Origin: Merluccius polli
Lineage: Eukaryota; Chordata; Actinopteri; Gadiformes; Merlucciidae
Assembly (NCBI GenBank): GCA_030340625.1
Contig: JAOPHQ010002072.1
Location: forward strand, 17,917-81,916
DNA length: 64,000 nt
Direction of reading: 5' to 3'
Positions 1 to 28,158 of this stretch are shown here, one piece after another. A model generated the notes under the pieces. The model made no database searches and was not told the origin of the DNA. It saw only the letters and a list, made by a program, of their open reading frames with translations. The position numbers and the translations under genes were made by a program. Position 1 is the first letter of the stretch. Each line of letters begins with the position of its first letter.

Positions 1-2295
1 TTCCTGCGATTAATGCGGGGTCCTCTTTTGTCCAATCAAACAGCGGAAAGTTGCAGTCTGGTCTGTCTGGGCTGGTTGTATGTCAGACTAAAACAGGGTT
101 CATAAAAAGCAGAGATGTTTTTAATACCCTACCACACGTTTGTTGTTTGCGAAATATAACTCTTTGTCAAAGCCTACAGCCAAATGTTGTGTTATGCTTA
201 CAGCAATGAGACGTTCAGCATGTAGTAACATAACTGAGGACAACTGTGCGGTATCTTGTGCAACGCCTTCAAAGGAATGATATCATGACATAAAATCATA
301 CAATCATACATCATAAAAATGAATGAATTGTAAAAATAAATCAATAATTAATTTCCACCTCTTAGTTAGCATTTGTCACGCCAAAATCTATTGTGTGTGT
401 TAAAATGTAGTAATAAAACAAAACAATGACGCCAACCAAAAAAATGTTAGTGGAAACACTGCTCTGCACAGACGAAGCTCTTCCTCTGTGGTCCTGCTTG
501 CTTTTGTTTTGAGGGATTTAGCAGATTCTTGTATCCAAAGTGTTGTCTATATACTGACAGACGTGTCATTAAGGAGGCGCAGGTAGGCATCTTGCCCAAA
601 GATGCCTACAGGTTAAAGCTGCTGCAGACCATTGGGAATCGAATCCAGTACCTTTTGGCTGGGAGGGCCGGCTGGCTTGGACTCCCTAGCCCCTACACTA
701 CGCCTCTCTCTCGGTCATAAGGTCACTTGGTCACAACAGGGCAGCTGACATGGAGTCATCTGTGACCAATTTCGAAATAATCCATGACCAATTATGTGTA
801 TGTGTGTGTGTGTGTGTGTGTGGGTGTTGGCACTGAGCACACATTATCAACATTAACAATCTTTCCATCGCACATCCACCCAACACACACACACACACAC
901 AGAGTCTTGCATTGCTGTTTCACAACCGTGGCGGGATGTGACATCACATACCCAAACACAGTAAATCTACTGTGTTTGATTTGATTGGATGTCAGTAAAC
1001 GGCGTGGCCAGGTGACCATCTCCCCCCTAGCGGTGTGTGGAGGTACAAGACCCACGACCTCAACGTCACCTTCCCTCCTGCAGCCAGTGACACTACTGTT
1101 ACCATGGCATTAGACGACACACTTTCATTGTGCGATGATGTATTCTATGGTACATATGAGGTCATGGTGATTGGTTGAGCGTGCACAGATGAGACGTTGT
1201 TTAGCCAGGCCAACGCACTTCCACTTCATCTGCAAAGTCAGATGGCTGGATGAACATCGGTGGGGCCACGGCCCCCGGTCCGGACACGGCCCCCGGTCCG
1301 GACACGGCCCCCGGTCCGGCCACCGGTTTCACCCCTGGTGAAACGTCTGACGCCAAACGTCTGTCATCCTGCTCCTACTAACTACTAACATTTCCACTTC
1401 CAACATTTCACCATTATTTAAACTAAATAAATATTGATTATCAGTATATTCAGTATATTATCAATTTAGGGATCCATCACCAACGCTTGGTGGTGATCCT
1501 TCCTCTCCTCTAGTGATGGAGGAGATGATTTCTGCTTCAGGCGTTTCTCAGGTACTATTTCCAAATAAAAGCTGTCAACTCTGATCTCACTAAATAGAGG
1601 AAGTGTGAGGAAATACGTGTTCCTCATATGAATCGAATATATTACGTCATAAACCATTCAAAGTCACTAGATATTATAGTTATAAACATTATAAAAAAGT
1701 GAACACTGTATTTACTTCACTTAATATTGAACAACAGTGATGGAGCAAAAGTGGCAGTTTTTATTTCCCTAAAACAAGTTTGTGTAAAAGAGATGAGAAA
1801 GGCCTTTAGTCTATAGTCCCTTAGTAGTACAGAATAGCAATAGCTTGAGAAAGGACAGAGAGAGTGAGTGAGTGAGTGAGTGAGTGAGAGAGTGAGTGAG
1901 TGAGTGAGAGAGAAAAATAGCAGCACAGGAATTTTAATTGATCTTAGCGGTGCATTTTTCAGCTTCAGTGGGGTTTTTTTCCCGGTTTTCTGAAGGAGGA
2001 AAAAAAAACAACCTTTTAACCTAAAACAGATTTTGAGGAAAAGTCTTCCAGGAGTCACCGTGTTCAACTGCTGCGGAGCTGCAGTGAGAAAGTGCACAGG
2101 GACAGACAGACAGACAGACAGACAGGCAGACAGGCAGGCAGACAGACAAGACAAGACAACGCCCCAGACAGCTTCAACATTTACTTATCTTGAGAAATTA
2201 AACCTTTTTAATCATCTGGTTCAGCCACATGGGCTCAGTCCAACTCTGAGCGCACTCATGTGCGCGTTAACCCTGTAAGCGCACTACTTCTCCAC

Positions 2296-2379
<84 letters not shown>

Positions 2380-2517
2380 CCATCTATGTGAAGGAGAGGC
2401 AAATCAAGAGAAAACGCAACAACCGCCAACTGTAAAGGTTCCCGGGTCCCGGTCCGGGTTCGAGTCCCTCATAATGAGGTGTAACATCTGATGGTAACAT
2501 CTGATCTCAGGACTTAC
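1..2517. other. No recognised gene; simple repeats
   Basis: I see no coding exon here. The stretch holds facing TG (796-822) and CA (882-901) tracts, an 18-bp GC-rich tandem unit repeated three times (about 1266-1320), a GAGT tract (1858-1911), a GACA/GGCA tract (2101-2155) and a long TA tract (about 2299-2377). Open frames crossing these tracts are products of the repeats. Near 2448-2461 there is a match to a pol III B-box (GGTTCGAGTCC), but no A-box or tRNA cloverleaf around it. Confidence 0.7.
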
Positions 2518-2790
2518 CGCAGGTAGGATGGCGGCCGGCGTGGGTCTCGTCTGACCAGCTCCCCTCGCGGTCTGGTCCTCAGTGCGTGGGAGTCAGGGAG
2601 GGTTTCCTACTCCCTACTCTCCTCTCCTCCTCCTCTCACTTCCCCCCCAACGCCCTCCCTCGCTTGACAGTGTGATACAACAACCACTGACCAATTGAAG
2701 GCAGCACTCCTAGCAGCCCCCCTTATAAAGGGATGTGTGCGCTGTGATGAGGGTTTCTGCAGGGGGACGTGGGCTGCACTGCGCATGCGC
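2518..2790 (-). promoter_or_regulatory. Candidate promoter and first non-coding exon of a gene lying to the left
   Basis: Read on the minus strand this block has an NRF1-like TGCGCATGCGC motif near 2778-2789, a TATAAG box near 2723-2728, then about 180 bases ending in a strong donor (CTGCG/GTAAGTCC, exon end 2518). No ATG-led coding frame is evident, so it would be a 5' UTR exon. In humans I recall FHL1 lying just downstream of SLC9A6 on the same strand, so fhl1 is the synteny-based guess. The sequence itself does not prove that identity. Confidence 0.35.
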
Positions 2791-2829
2791 CCCTGGCTCG
2801 GTCCGCACCGCTCAGTACCTTAAACGGGT

Positions 2830-5271
2830 CATTTAACACCCATGTGTTACCTAACGGAGGGAGGGGGGGTGTTGAACCAATCACGAAATATACTAAAACA
2901 TTTAAAAAATGAAATAAGTCGCAATGATTTCCACAACAGAGTGATGCTGTACTTTTATTCACACTGGCACAAGTTCAAATTCTGAGATCCCCGCCCCCCC
3001 AGCCCCCCATCACATCTCAGTTCACATATGAAAGATATTCACAGATGTTGCAAAATGTGCTGTTGACACAAAAGTCCCAAACATTGAAATGCATTCACAA
3101 GAGTAAGCGTACTTCTTATATACAACAGTGTTTTTTTCTTTGGGGTGACCATGAAGTCAGACCAGAAGTTTCCGTTACAAATGACACTTTTTTTTAATTT
3201 AGTTTCATTTTGAACTGTGAACCATTTCTTTCCTGCATGCCTTAAACAGCCCTATAGACGAGGAGGTGGGTTCAATGACAACACAAAAACACAGGTGAAG
3301 TAAACGGAAACGTTAAATAGTCGAAAAGCAAAAGTATAGGATTATGTCGTTTAATTCATGTTCTGGTCATTTTGTATTGACCGTAATATTGGGAAAGCTG
3401 ATGGCTGATAGAAAATATCCCCCCTTTCAAATTCAGTTGAGGTAGGGAAAGAGAAAAATAACTTTACATTAAAATATTTCCACTGTTTCATTACAATAAA
3501 TTGATATTTACATTCAATAGCCTATTTGAAACAAAAATAAATAAATAGAAATAGGACCATATTTGGAAGCCACTGAATTAAAATTGCTAATAACCTGAGT
3601 AATATTAAACAGGATCATTGGACAGTAGAACATGTTTTATGAAGTGGAGAGTTTAGACGGTAACGCCACTTTGAAGAAATCATTGAGCGAATCATTGAAT
3701 CATTGTCTATGGAGGAACACTATGAATCATTGTTAAAAAGGGTCGCCTTACACATGAGCAAACCAAATATGTACAAGACAAAATAAAGGTTAATTCTCTA
3801 CAGAGGCACTTTGAATCAAAACAGTCCGATCAGCCCTCAAAGTCGTCTTCGAAGAGGATATGTGTGTGATGTCACACTTTGCAAAGACTTGGCAGTTGCT
3901 TAGTCAGGGAAAAGTTTAAACGATACAACAGAAAAAATGGAAACAAAACCAAAAACCAAAAATAAACATTACATTAATCCAAATAACTCAGACAAGAGTG
4001 CACTCATTACTACACTCTCATTAGTATACGTTAGTCAGACGAGAAGCACGAGTGATCAGCGTCCATTAGTCACTGCTACAGTTTGCCACACGTCGCTCTT
4101 TACTAGCTGACATGTACCTCGTCTCAAAGCCCATGTGGAGAGACAGCTTCCCTCTCTTGCTTTAGTTTGTTCTCTTTCCGGTAAACAGAGTAGGCTTTCA
4201 AACTCTTTACAGTCTGGATATTTCAATACGCCCACTGTATAATGCAATACATTACAAATTATCATTAGGAGGTGACACAGCAAAACACACACACGAACAC
4301 AACTTAACTACATCAAATAAATAAATAAATAAATATAGAATTTATGTCATTTGTGTCGATAAATAAATAAATGAATCGGTAGATTAGGAGTGAAAGTCAA
4401 ACGTAGTAGGGAGGAGTTCAAATGGTACTGTTGAATCATTAGCTATGAAGTTCAATTGTTAACCGATTAGTTTAGTAGTTTACTAGTACTAAAAAAGAAT
4501 GATCTTCCCTTGTTACGTCCTCACCCAATCACAATCAATATGTACCTCCAGCCCCATTCTCATCTGCCAATTGGCTTAAAAAGGAAGTTATTATTATATC
4601 CAATGGCGTGAGATTGCACTTCAAAGTCCTCCTTGGAATGTGATTGAGTCACGGGCCGTGTGTTGTGAACTACAGCATGCTCAGTGCTGTCAGCTTGTGT
4701 TACTCAAAGCTATGCTGGGTTACAAACACACCGACCCACTGAGCCTCAAATTGACGCCAATGTCAATGTGGTCGAGCAGAAAAGAGACAAAATCTACCGA
4801 TCTTGCCCCCCTTAACAATACTAAATCTGCATTCATGTTGATTTGAGAAAGCAGATACACTCAAGATGCACATGACAAAAAAATAAAATAATACCTTGTA
4901 TTGGACGATATTCATGCCTTCCTTGCAATATTATTATATACTACTTATCCTGGAGAAATAAATCTCTTGATTTACTTTTCTGGAAGATTTATTTTACTTC
5001 TGAGGTTATTTTATTGTGACATCTGAGCCACAAGCCTTGGTACCATTGATCTACATTTTAACATGCTTTATTTAGTGCTGATAAGGTCTCATTTGTCCAC
5101 TGTAAAAAGCACTAATCCTATCCAAACCTAAAATCCTCAGTTTTACCCAGAGGCAACACATATTCAAACACCTAGCGGTCCGGTGAAGAACTAGCAGACT
5201 CAAACAGCTTGGTGATAACCCGGTGCACGTACGTAGCAGTAGTTCATGAAATGTGTTGGGAAGGACCGCGT
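2830..5271 (-). other. 3' flank and probable 3' UTR of slc9a6
   Basis: AT-rich DNA with no recognised coding exon follows the slc9a6 stop codon. Minus-strand AATAAA signals (TTTATT on the plus strand) occur at 5067-5072 and 4988-4993 and would give a 3' UTR of about 220 to 300 nt. Further signals occur much farther down, for example near 2953, so the true end is not resolved. An AAAT tract lies at about 4314-4335. Confidence 0.45.
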
Positions 5272-21488
<16,217 letters not shown>

Positions 21489-21499
21489 TATGGCTCCCG

Positions 21500-21640
21500 G
21501 TTAACCGTTATGTTTTTGTGGTTATTTAATGACGACATAGATAGGAACCTGACGACCGTCGCCGAGATCGCATTGGACCAATGAATGCTGAGCTTCTTCC
21601 GTAGCCCTCATCAAAACATTGGCACTTCCGTTTCTTTTCA
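21500..21640 (-). promoter_or_regulatory. Candidate slc9a6 core promoter
   Basis: A near-palindromic ATTGGACCAAT (21573-21583), a CCAAT-box pair that could bind NF-Y, lies about 85 bp upstream of the start codon. Another ATTGG is near 21617. CpGs are frequent around 21545-21570. There is no clear TATA box. The assignment is by position and motif only. Confidence 0.4.
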
Positions 21641-21748
21641 AAATAAAATAACAAGCCTATGGCATGTTTAGAAACCTTACTAGTAAATAAGTGAATTATT
21701 CAAGTACGTGCGCATTTTGGACATTAAATTAATATGACATAATAATTG

Positions 21749-21751
<3 letters not shown>

Positions 21752-21805
<54 letters not shown>
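21752..21805. repeat. AAT microsatellite
   Basis: Uninterrupted ATA/AAT triplet repeat between the slc9a6 promoter region and the minisatellite. Confidence 0.9.
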
Positions 21806-21806
<1 letters not shown>

Positions 21807-22045
21807 CACAACAAAGTAATTTGCTCCTGAAGCGCAATCCCTGTTGAAAATACTACCATACTAATAAGCTTTCACACACACGCACACACACATGTAAGGA
21901 ATAATGTTATGGTTTATTCCGTTTACCACTGTTACCAACAATGATAAGCTTATATACATAGAAACAGAAATGACCAAAAAACAAAGAACAGTGAATCTTT
22001 TCCTCTGTTGTCTACAATTTGGATGGAGTCATCTATATTTGGAGA

Positions 22046-22496
22046 TAGTGGGTACTGTGGGCCGGGACAGTGGGTACTGTGGGCTGGGACAGTGGGTACT
22101 GTGGGCCGGGACAATGGGTACTGTGGGCTGGGACAGTGGTTACTGTGAGCCGAGACAGTGGTTACTGTGAGCCAAGACAGTGGGCACTGTGGGCCGAGAC
22201 AGTGGGTAACGTGAGACGAGACAGTGGGTACTGTGAGACGAGACAGTGGGTACTGTGGGCCGAGACAGTGGTTACTGTGAGCCGAGACAGTGGTTATTGT
22301 GAGCCAAGACAGTGGGCACTGTGGGCCGGGACAGTGGGTACTGTGGGCCGAGACAGTGGGTAACGTGAGACGAGACAGTGGGTACTGTGAGACGAGACAG
22401 TGGGTACTGTGAGCCCAGACAGTGGGTACTGTGGGCCGAGACAGTGGGTACTGTGAGATGAGACAGTGGGTACTGTGAGCCGAGACGGTGGTTACT
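22046..22496. repeat. 22-bp minisatellite between slc9a6 and il2rg
   Basis: About 20 copies of a 22-bp unit of the form GTGGGTACTGTGGGCCGAGACA. Variants at a few positions (GGCCGG, GAGCCGA, GAGACGA, GGTTACT) recur in runs, suggesting higher-order duplication. Long open frames across it on both strands are repeat artefacts. Confidence 0.92.
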
Positions 22497-23014
22497 TTTT
22501 GAAAACACAATGCTTCTGGTTTATTCAGGTCATTGGCACATATTTATACAGTATCAAAACATGTTGTATGCGGCCCGTCAAGGCCCTGTCCAGAATGACG
22601 TGTTCAGCACCCCCAAGACGACAGTGTCTGAGTATCAGGAGAAGCAGAACAATTTCGCTGAGTTATAGGTGAAGCAGGTACTGTGTGGGGGAAGAGATAT
22701 TACACCTTGGGCTGGAGAAACCTTACAAGCGTCTCAAGGATAACAGATAAGGCAGTCGCTCTGCCCTCGCACATTTAGTAAACATGAAGAATTGGTGCAC
22801 AGTGAAGTGGACAGTTACCAACAGACAAATATAATAAAGAATAATACCAAGTTCATATTGATATATGAGACACAACTCCTAATATATATGATCTAAAATA
22901 TCATCCATAGGTTCCATCAACACTTTGGGTAGTATTTGTAATGTTTGAGGACAGGTACATAGGCTACATGTTTGCTTCCGCTCACAGGAAACCAAAACCA
23001 GCAGTATGAGACGT

Positions 23015-23025
23015 AAAAGGAAGTG
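23015..23025 (+). promoter_or_regulatory. ETS/PU.1-type site upstream of il2rg
   Basis: AAAAGGAAGTG lies about 60 bp upstream of the il2rg start codon and matches the PU.1/ETS core GGAA with an A-rich 5' flank. Human IL2RG is known to depend on ETS-family binding. Occupancy here is inference. Confidence 0.4.
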
Positions 23026-23084
23026 ATGAACAGATATGAGACTTACTGTTTTAAAAGTTGCTGCCTTATTTGCTGTGTAACAGC

Positions 23085-23178
23085 ATGGCTGTGGGACTGC
23101 TTCTCCTCTACCTTAATGGCCTTGTATTTTGTGAAGAACCTCCTGGTAAGTCTTCATTCCTAGTAATATTACATTTTA

Positions 23179-23230
<52 letters not shown>

Positions 23231-26200
23231 TTATTTATTATTATTATTATTATTTATTTATTTTTTAATTTTTTTTGGGGGGGGGGGTTGATCAATACTG
23301 ATCATGATACTTTACTTCATCGGCTAAGTCAAATACATTTTTGTTACATATGCTACAAATATAAAACATTTAAGCCATTACTCTTTTGACCTTTCTAACC
23401 ATTTCTATTTCCGCTTACATGGAATTTCCCTTGACATCAACTCATACTCACTTCCCCGGTCTGTGTGTCCCTTATATGAGCATTCATAGTGTCGCTGCAA
23501 AGATATTATAATGTATTATAAATGTTCACATTTAAAGAAACTACATTACAATCCCCTCTGTGCCCCTTCATTCACTCTTGTCTTTCAGATGTAAACTGTT
23601 TGGTGGTGAATTTAGACTATGTTCACTGCATGTGGAAGGGATCTACCACCCCAGATGTCAATATCACTTTCTATACCAGGTGAGTCAAACCTTAACTGAT
23701 GGATTGTTAGCAGGCAAAGTAAATGAAATGAGCTCCTTAAAGGTTTTAACCCACAGCATGATGTAAAGAACAACACGTATGCTCCTCATACACCTATTGC
23801 TGCCTTTTAAAGTGTTGATCATCATCAACATCTTTCACATTGTGTTTATAATGCAACCGTGTTCACTGTTGTATATGTGATGCACCCTCAGGTTTGGCGA
23901 GGTTTTCAATGAGTGTGCCAGATATGTGTTGGAGAACACCACTATCGTGGGCTGTGATCATCCCTATGAGGGGCTACTAGTGAAAAGGTCCTCCATATTC
24001 TTCACCAAACTGGTGCTGGGAAACTGCAGCTTTGTGAAGAGGCACACACTCCAATCAAAAGGCATGCCTCCCACCCAGTCTTTTTAATGTGTCTTTAAAG
24101 GGTACTTTACTTTGTCTAAAGATATTACATAAATTATATTGGTATTTGAATGAAAACACTGCCATATTTGATGCCACATGATACAACAAACAGCCAGCAA
24201 TCTAGGCCTTCTTAACAAACAGCTAAACCAACCCAATCACCAAACCACAACAACAAAACATTTGACATTTGCTTTTGATTCTAACTTTGAAAATCTTAAG
24301 TGTCCTGTGATCCTAAAACTGTATTCTGTGTCAACACCAGTCAAGCTGAATGCCCCCATCAATTTGAGTGTAAAAATGGGCGCCGACTCGAACCTGTGGT
24401 ACTACTGGAATTATACCTGCAATAATCACTGTATAGTGAGCCAAGTGCGCCACAGGATAAAAGAAAATGAGTGGAATCCTAAGGTATAAACCAATCATTT
24501 TTAATGAATACATACAAAGTTACAAACATTGTGATTATGGGAGGATACCATGAACTCACCTTGGGGTCTAGACATATGCATGACCATCTTATAATGAAAC
24601 ACATGCATCCCTGTTGTAATACAATGATTGCTTTCATGGCCATCTGTCCAACAACTAGCGGTTGAAAGGTTATAATGATGTTTTGGTGCACCAGAGACTA
24701 GCCTACGTCATTAGGTCAATTACCTCAAAAGTTTGTCTTTCAAAGGCATCTTCTTTTGTTTAAATCATCAGATATCATCAGATAATTATATCTTTCCGCC
24801 ACATTCCTATTCCTATTACTTTCTTTTCCTCACAGCAACCCCTCATCCAGAATGAGAATAAATACTGCATCAACCTGCCCTCGAGCGGCTACCGCTACGA
24901 GCTGCAGGTGAGAAGCACCATAAGCGACATTTGTGGAAAGTCTGACTTCTGGAGTGACTGGAGTTCACCGGTCTTCTGGGGGTCCACGAGTGAAAGCAGC
25001 ACAGGTAAAAAAACAACAAAAAAAACAACACAATAAAAACTTCCAGGAAAACAAAAACGCATGTCTGTTTATTGATATAGTACTACATTTGTAAAGGGCT
25101 TCACAGGCCCACGTACCATTGTGTTTAAACATGTGTAGAGGATTACGATGTAAAGCAAGGTTTAACTTTAAAGCAAGGTTTACTTATGCATAATACAATA
25201 TGTATTCATAAGACCTAAAACCCGCACTTTGTAATTTTCCCATTAGCAGCCTCTAGTGGATTGAATTGTAGCTACAGTTATAGCTATATCATTTTCCGAG
25301 AAGTCTGAGATTTCCCCCCGGTTTATAGAGGACCAATTCCCTGGATGGATTGAGTCAAGGATGGGCACATTTTATTCTTGAGAAACCTTCTGATTCAGAT
25401 ATGTTTTAATGGAGTAAATAACTGAGGTAGTTACATTGTTAGTTACAAAGTTACATTGCAGGTTTAATCTTTTCAAATGTATGTCTGTCAGGCACAGCTG
25501 ACTCTGTGTCCGTGTGGACCCCAGTGTTGTGGGCTCTGGTGGGGTCAATCATCTTCGTTCTATTGGTCACCGTCTTGGTGCAACACGAAAGGTGCATTGA
25601 TCTTTCTTTTAACATTTAATATTATTCACAGTAAGAGCAACCAACAAAGTATGGTTTCATCTCATTTTATGAAGTTGACAAATCTGTTTCAAACTGTTTT
25701 CAAGCAAGAGTCTGCTGGGTCTTTTTTATTGGCATGCAAAAAAATACAATAAATGTATAACATGGTAGAAGACTGAAGAACTATATGTGAAAGTTTAATC
25801 CCATCTAATCCACAGAAGAAAAGAAAATTAGAAATAGAGAAAGTCTGTCCATATTTTTCAAAGATGATGGAACCTGTTTCTTTCTTCTGTGCAGGCTCAA
25901 AGTCATTGTGATCCCCATTCTCCCAGACCCAGGCAAGAACCTGGCTAAAATCCTGGCTGATCCTGGCAATGTAGAGGTTAGTAACATTAAAGGCCTTCTA
26001 TCTATAAAAGAGATATTGCTATATAGCCTATGAATTGAATGAAAAGCCAAAGTATTGGATATAGTTCTTAAAATAAGTAAATGCATCACTGGAGCACTCC
26101 CAATGGGGGAAAGTTCTTATTTCCCCCACGTAAAGGAAATATGCATATGAGGACATTTAAGGTATTATTATTTTTCAATTCTGGAGGATTGGCTGCCCAT

Positions 26201-26465
26201 CTCCAAGAGCATCAAGGAGGGGTTCAAGGCGAACTACAGTGAGCGTGCCTGTTCTGTTCGTGAGTACAGCCGTATTTCACAGTCCGCCAGCGAGAGCTCT
26301 GTGGACCAGAGTTCCTCTGACCAGAGCTCTGGTAGCTGTGCATCTTCAGTCGCCACTGATCAAACCAACTGCTCAGTCTCCCTCCAGATGAATGAACCTG
26401 CAGGACCTACCGCCTCCACCTCCACCATTCCTTTTTCATCTGTTGAAAGGCATAGGGCTGGTTAG
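23085..26465 (+). CDS. il2rg: Interleukin-2 receptor gamma (common gamma chain), 8 exons
   Basis: Type I cytokine receptor subunit shared by the IL-2, IL-4, IL-7, IL-9, IL-15 and IL-21 receptors; it signals through JAK3. Exons: 23085-23145, 23589-23679, 23892-24061, 24341-24483, 24836-25004, 25492-25591, 25895-25976, 26187-26465, giving 364 aa against 369 in human. Seen: signal peptide MAVGLLLLYLNGLVFC; paired cysteines in the first fibronectin-like domain (CLVVNLDYVHCMW, C24 and C34); WSDWS at 194-198 followed by SPVFWGS; membrane helix about 222-241; a proline-rich Box-1-like stretch IPILPDPGKNL (251-261); and NYSERACSV in the tail, like YSERLCLV in human. The ATG at 23085 has A at -3 and G at +4. 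Intron 3 needs a GC donor. AATAAA signals lie at 26578 and 26595. Place beside snx12 and slc7a3 supports the name. Confidence 0.93.
24062..24340 (+). other. il2rg intron 3 with an atypical GC donor
   Basis: Exon 4 must be entered in phase 1 (AACACCAG/TCAAGCTGAAT). Upstream in frame, only AAAAG/GCATGC fits before a stop codon at 24094. GT alternatives nearby are in the wrong phase. The match to the GC-AG donor consensus is weak. Confidence 0.6.
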
Positions 26466-27172
26466 GAGACGGGTTGTTTTGTGCCAGGGTTTTTTTCAGG
26501 GTTTCAGGTTGTTTTTTGGTCAAATGTCCAAGATTCATGGTCAATTCCATTCATGTGGCAGTGTGCGCTATGAGAGAAATAAAAGGAGAAAGAAAATAAA
26601 GGCCCTAAAAAAATGGCCCTGTCTTGCCCTAAAACACCTAACACTGGGGTGTAGAGGCCTGCTATATGCTTGAAATTAAAGCATGTCACAGGAAACCACT
26701 TTAATGTTTAGTTACTTGCCAACTGACATCAATAATTTGATCTAAGCTGAAACAGCAATTGCAAAAACCTCAGTGCAGTGTTCAATGCAGTTCATAATGT
26801 TCGATTTTAGTATGAGGTGACAGCAAATGTAGCAAAAGTAAGTTGAGGTATAAATATTACATATGAGGTGCATCTGTAAAACAATATATTTACATTTTCC
26901 TGGGTAGTTGTTGCATTTTCTCCTCATTTAAAGGTGGAAAATACATAATTATATTTAACAATATGGTCACAACACCAATGCAGTCAACATGATAATGACA
27001 GTGTAGGAAATATGGTTTAATATTTGTATAGGCCTAAATAACACCTGCAGTTGGACTGCATTTCCACTGCTGTACCGTATGTCGATGAGAAAATGTGTGA
27101 CTTATATAGATGTATAGTTCTGCCACTAGCCTAGTTCACTAAGTGGATATCTGAGTAGTTTTCATAACCTTT
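26466..27172. other. il2rg 3' UTR and intergenic DNA
   Basis: Two AATAAA signals (26578-26583 and 26595-26600) lie 113-130 bp after the il2rg stop, so a short 3' UTR is likely. Beyond them I see only AT-rich DNA with no exon. Confidence 0.6.
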
Positions 27173-27453
27173 AAAGGTCCCCTATTTTACCACCGGGTGT
27201 GACGTTGATTACCCATTACAAGCCATGTCAAAATCTACCCTCTAATGACATCACAAGTGGGAGTGTCCACCCAGATGTATGATGATAGATCAACTACCAG
27301 TCTACCCAGTGGACTGTACCAACTGGTAGGCTGCTCTATTTATCGTACATCTGGGTGGACAATCCCACTTGTGATGTCATTAGAGGGTAGATGTTGACAT
27401 GGCTTGTAATGGGTAATCAACATCACACCTGGTGGTAAAATAGGGGACCTTTA
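27173..27453. mobile_element. Foldback MITE, nearly palindromic, best copy
   Basis: The 281-bp element starts AAAGGTCCCCTATTTTACCA and ends in its near-exact reverse complement. The two arms pair over about 120 bp each around a short centre. TTAA motifs at both junctions would fit a TTAA target duplication (Kolobok or piggyBac type), although the palindrome makes the exact edge uncertain. Related copies are at 19570, 32137 and 62093. Confidence 0.85.
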
Positions 27454-27683
27454 AAATGTTTTTTTTTTTTTTATAGAGTAATGGCTTAAATGTTTATATT
27501 CTGATGATGTATTCTTGTGTCTTGTGTTTTTTTTTTTATTGTTCCTTTTTTAATTGTATTAACTGTATTAATTGTCTCTTATATATCATGTGTATACTTT
27601 AATCAATGATACTTTAGACTAGAAAAGTAGTTTTGTATGCCAATAAATAGCTTCCATCAATAGCTTCGACGCTTGCCTTGATA

Positions 27684-27770
<87 letters not shown>
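27684..27770. repeat. ATT microsatellite
   Basis: Long TTA/ATT tract with one ATC interruption, upstream of the snx12 CpG-rich promoter region. Confidence 0.92.
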
Positions 27771-27799
27771 GTATTTGTGTCTTAATAAACAATACACCC

Positions 27800-28158
27800 C
27801 CAACCGGCCCTGGTGCTTGGTCCACGGTCCCGGGGCTCCGGGGAGAGGCGCCCCGCGGCGGGCGGTCCGTTAGAGGGAGCAGCGCGTCCCGCACGCGGAA
27901 ACCTAGACCACGCATTTCTTCCAGAAGAAGGGCAGGGCGCTGGGTGGCTGCTCCCCGCGAGACACACACAGAGAGAGCCGCCGTTACAGCCAGCACCACC
28001 GGGCCGGGGTCGCTCACCTCGCTGAAGCCGTCAGCTCATCCGACAACTTTTATGTATTCGTGTTAAAAAAAGAGAAAATAATCCCGTTTAGTTTTGGGGT
28101 TGCGTTTCATTTTGTTTGAAGGCGGATTTCTCCGGTTGGCCGTCCAGCGCACCAAAAA
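27800..28158 (+). promoter_or_regulatory. CpG-rich snx12 promoter and 5' UTR
   Basis: GC- and CpG-rich DNA (for example GCGCCCCGCGGCGGGCGG) directly upstream of the snx12 ATG, with no TATA box, as expected for a housekeeping gene. On the opposite strand GCGAG/GTGAGC near 28016 is a usable donor, so antisense or bidirectional transcription is possible. I do not call a gene there. Confidence 0.6.

Noticed and set aside
2435..2475. tRNA gene or tRNA-derived SINE from a B-box match
   Set aside because: No A-box at the right distance and no cloverleaf stems.
21950..22510. 186-codon minus-strand frame and smaller plus-strand frames
   Set aside because: Produced by the 22-bp minisatellite; 22 is not divisible by three and the unit lacks stops.
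23058..23084. Start of il2rg at a TTG codon 27 bases upstream
   Set aside because: It begins with TTG; the ATG at 23085 has a good context and gives a proper signal peptide.
27619..28017. 132-codon minus-strand frame in the snx12 CpG region
   Set aside because: Runs through the ATT microsatellite (poly-Asn) and GC-rich promoter DNA. The N-terminal part matches no family I know, although a donor on that strand exists.
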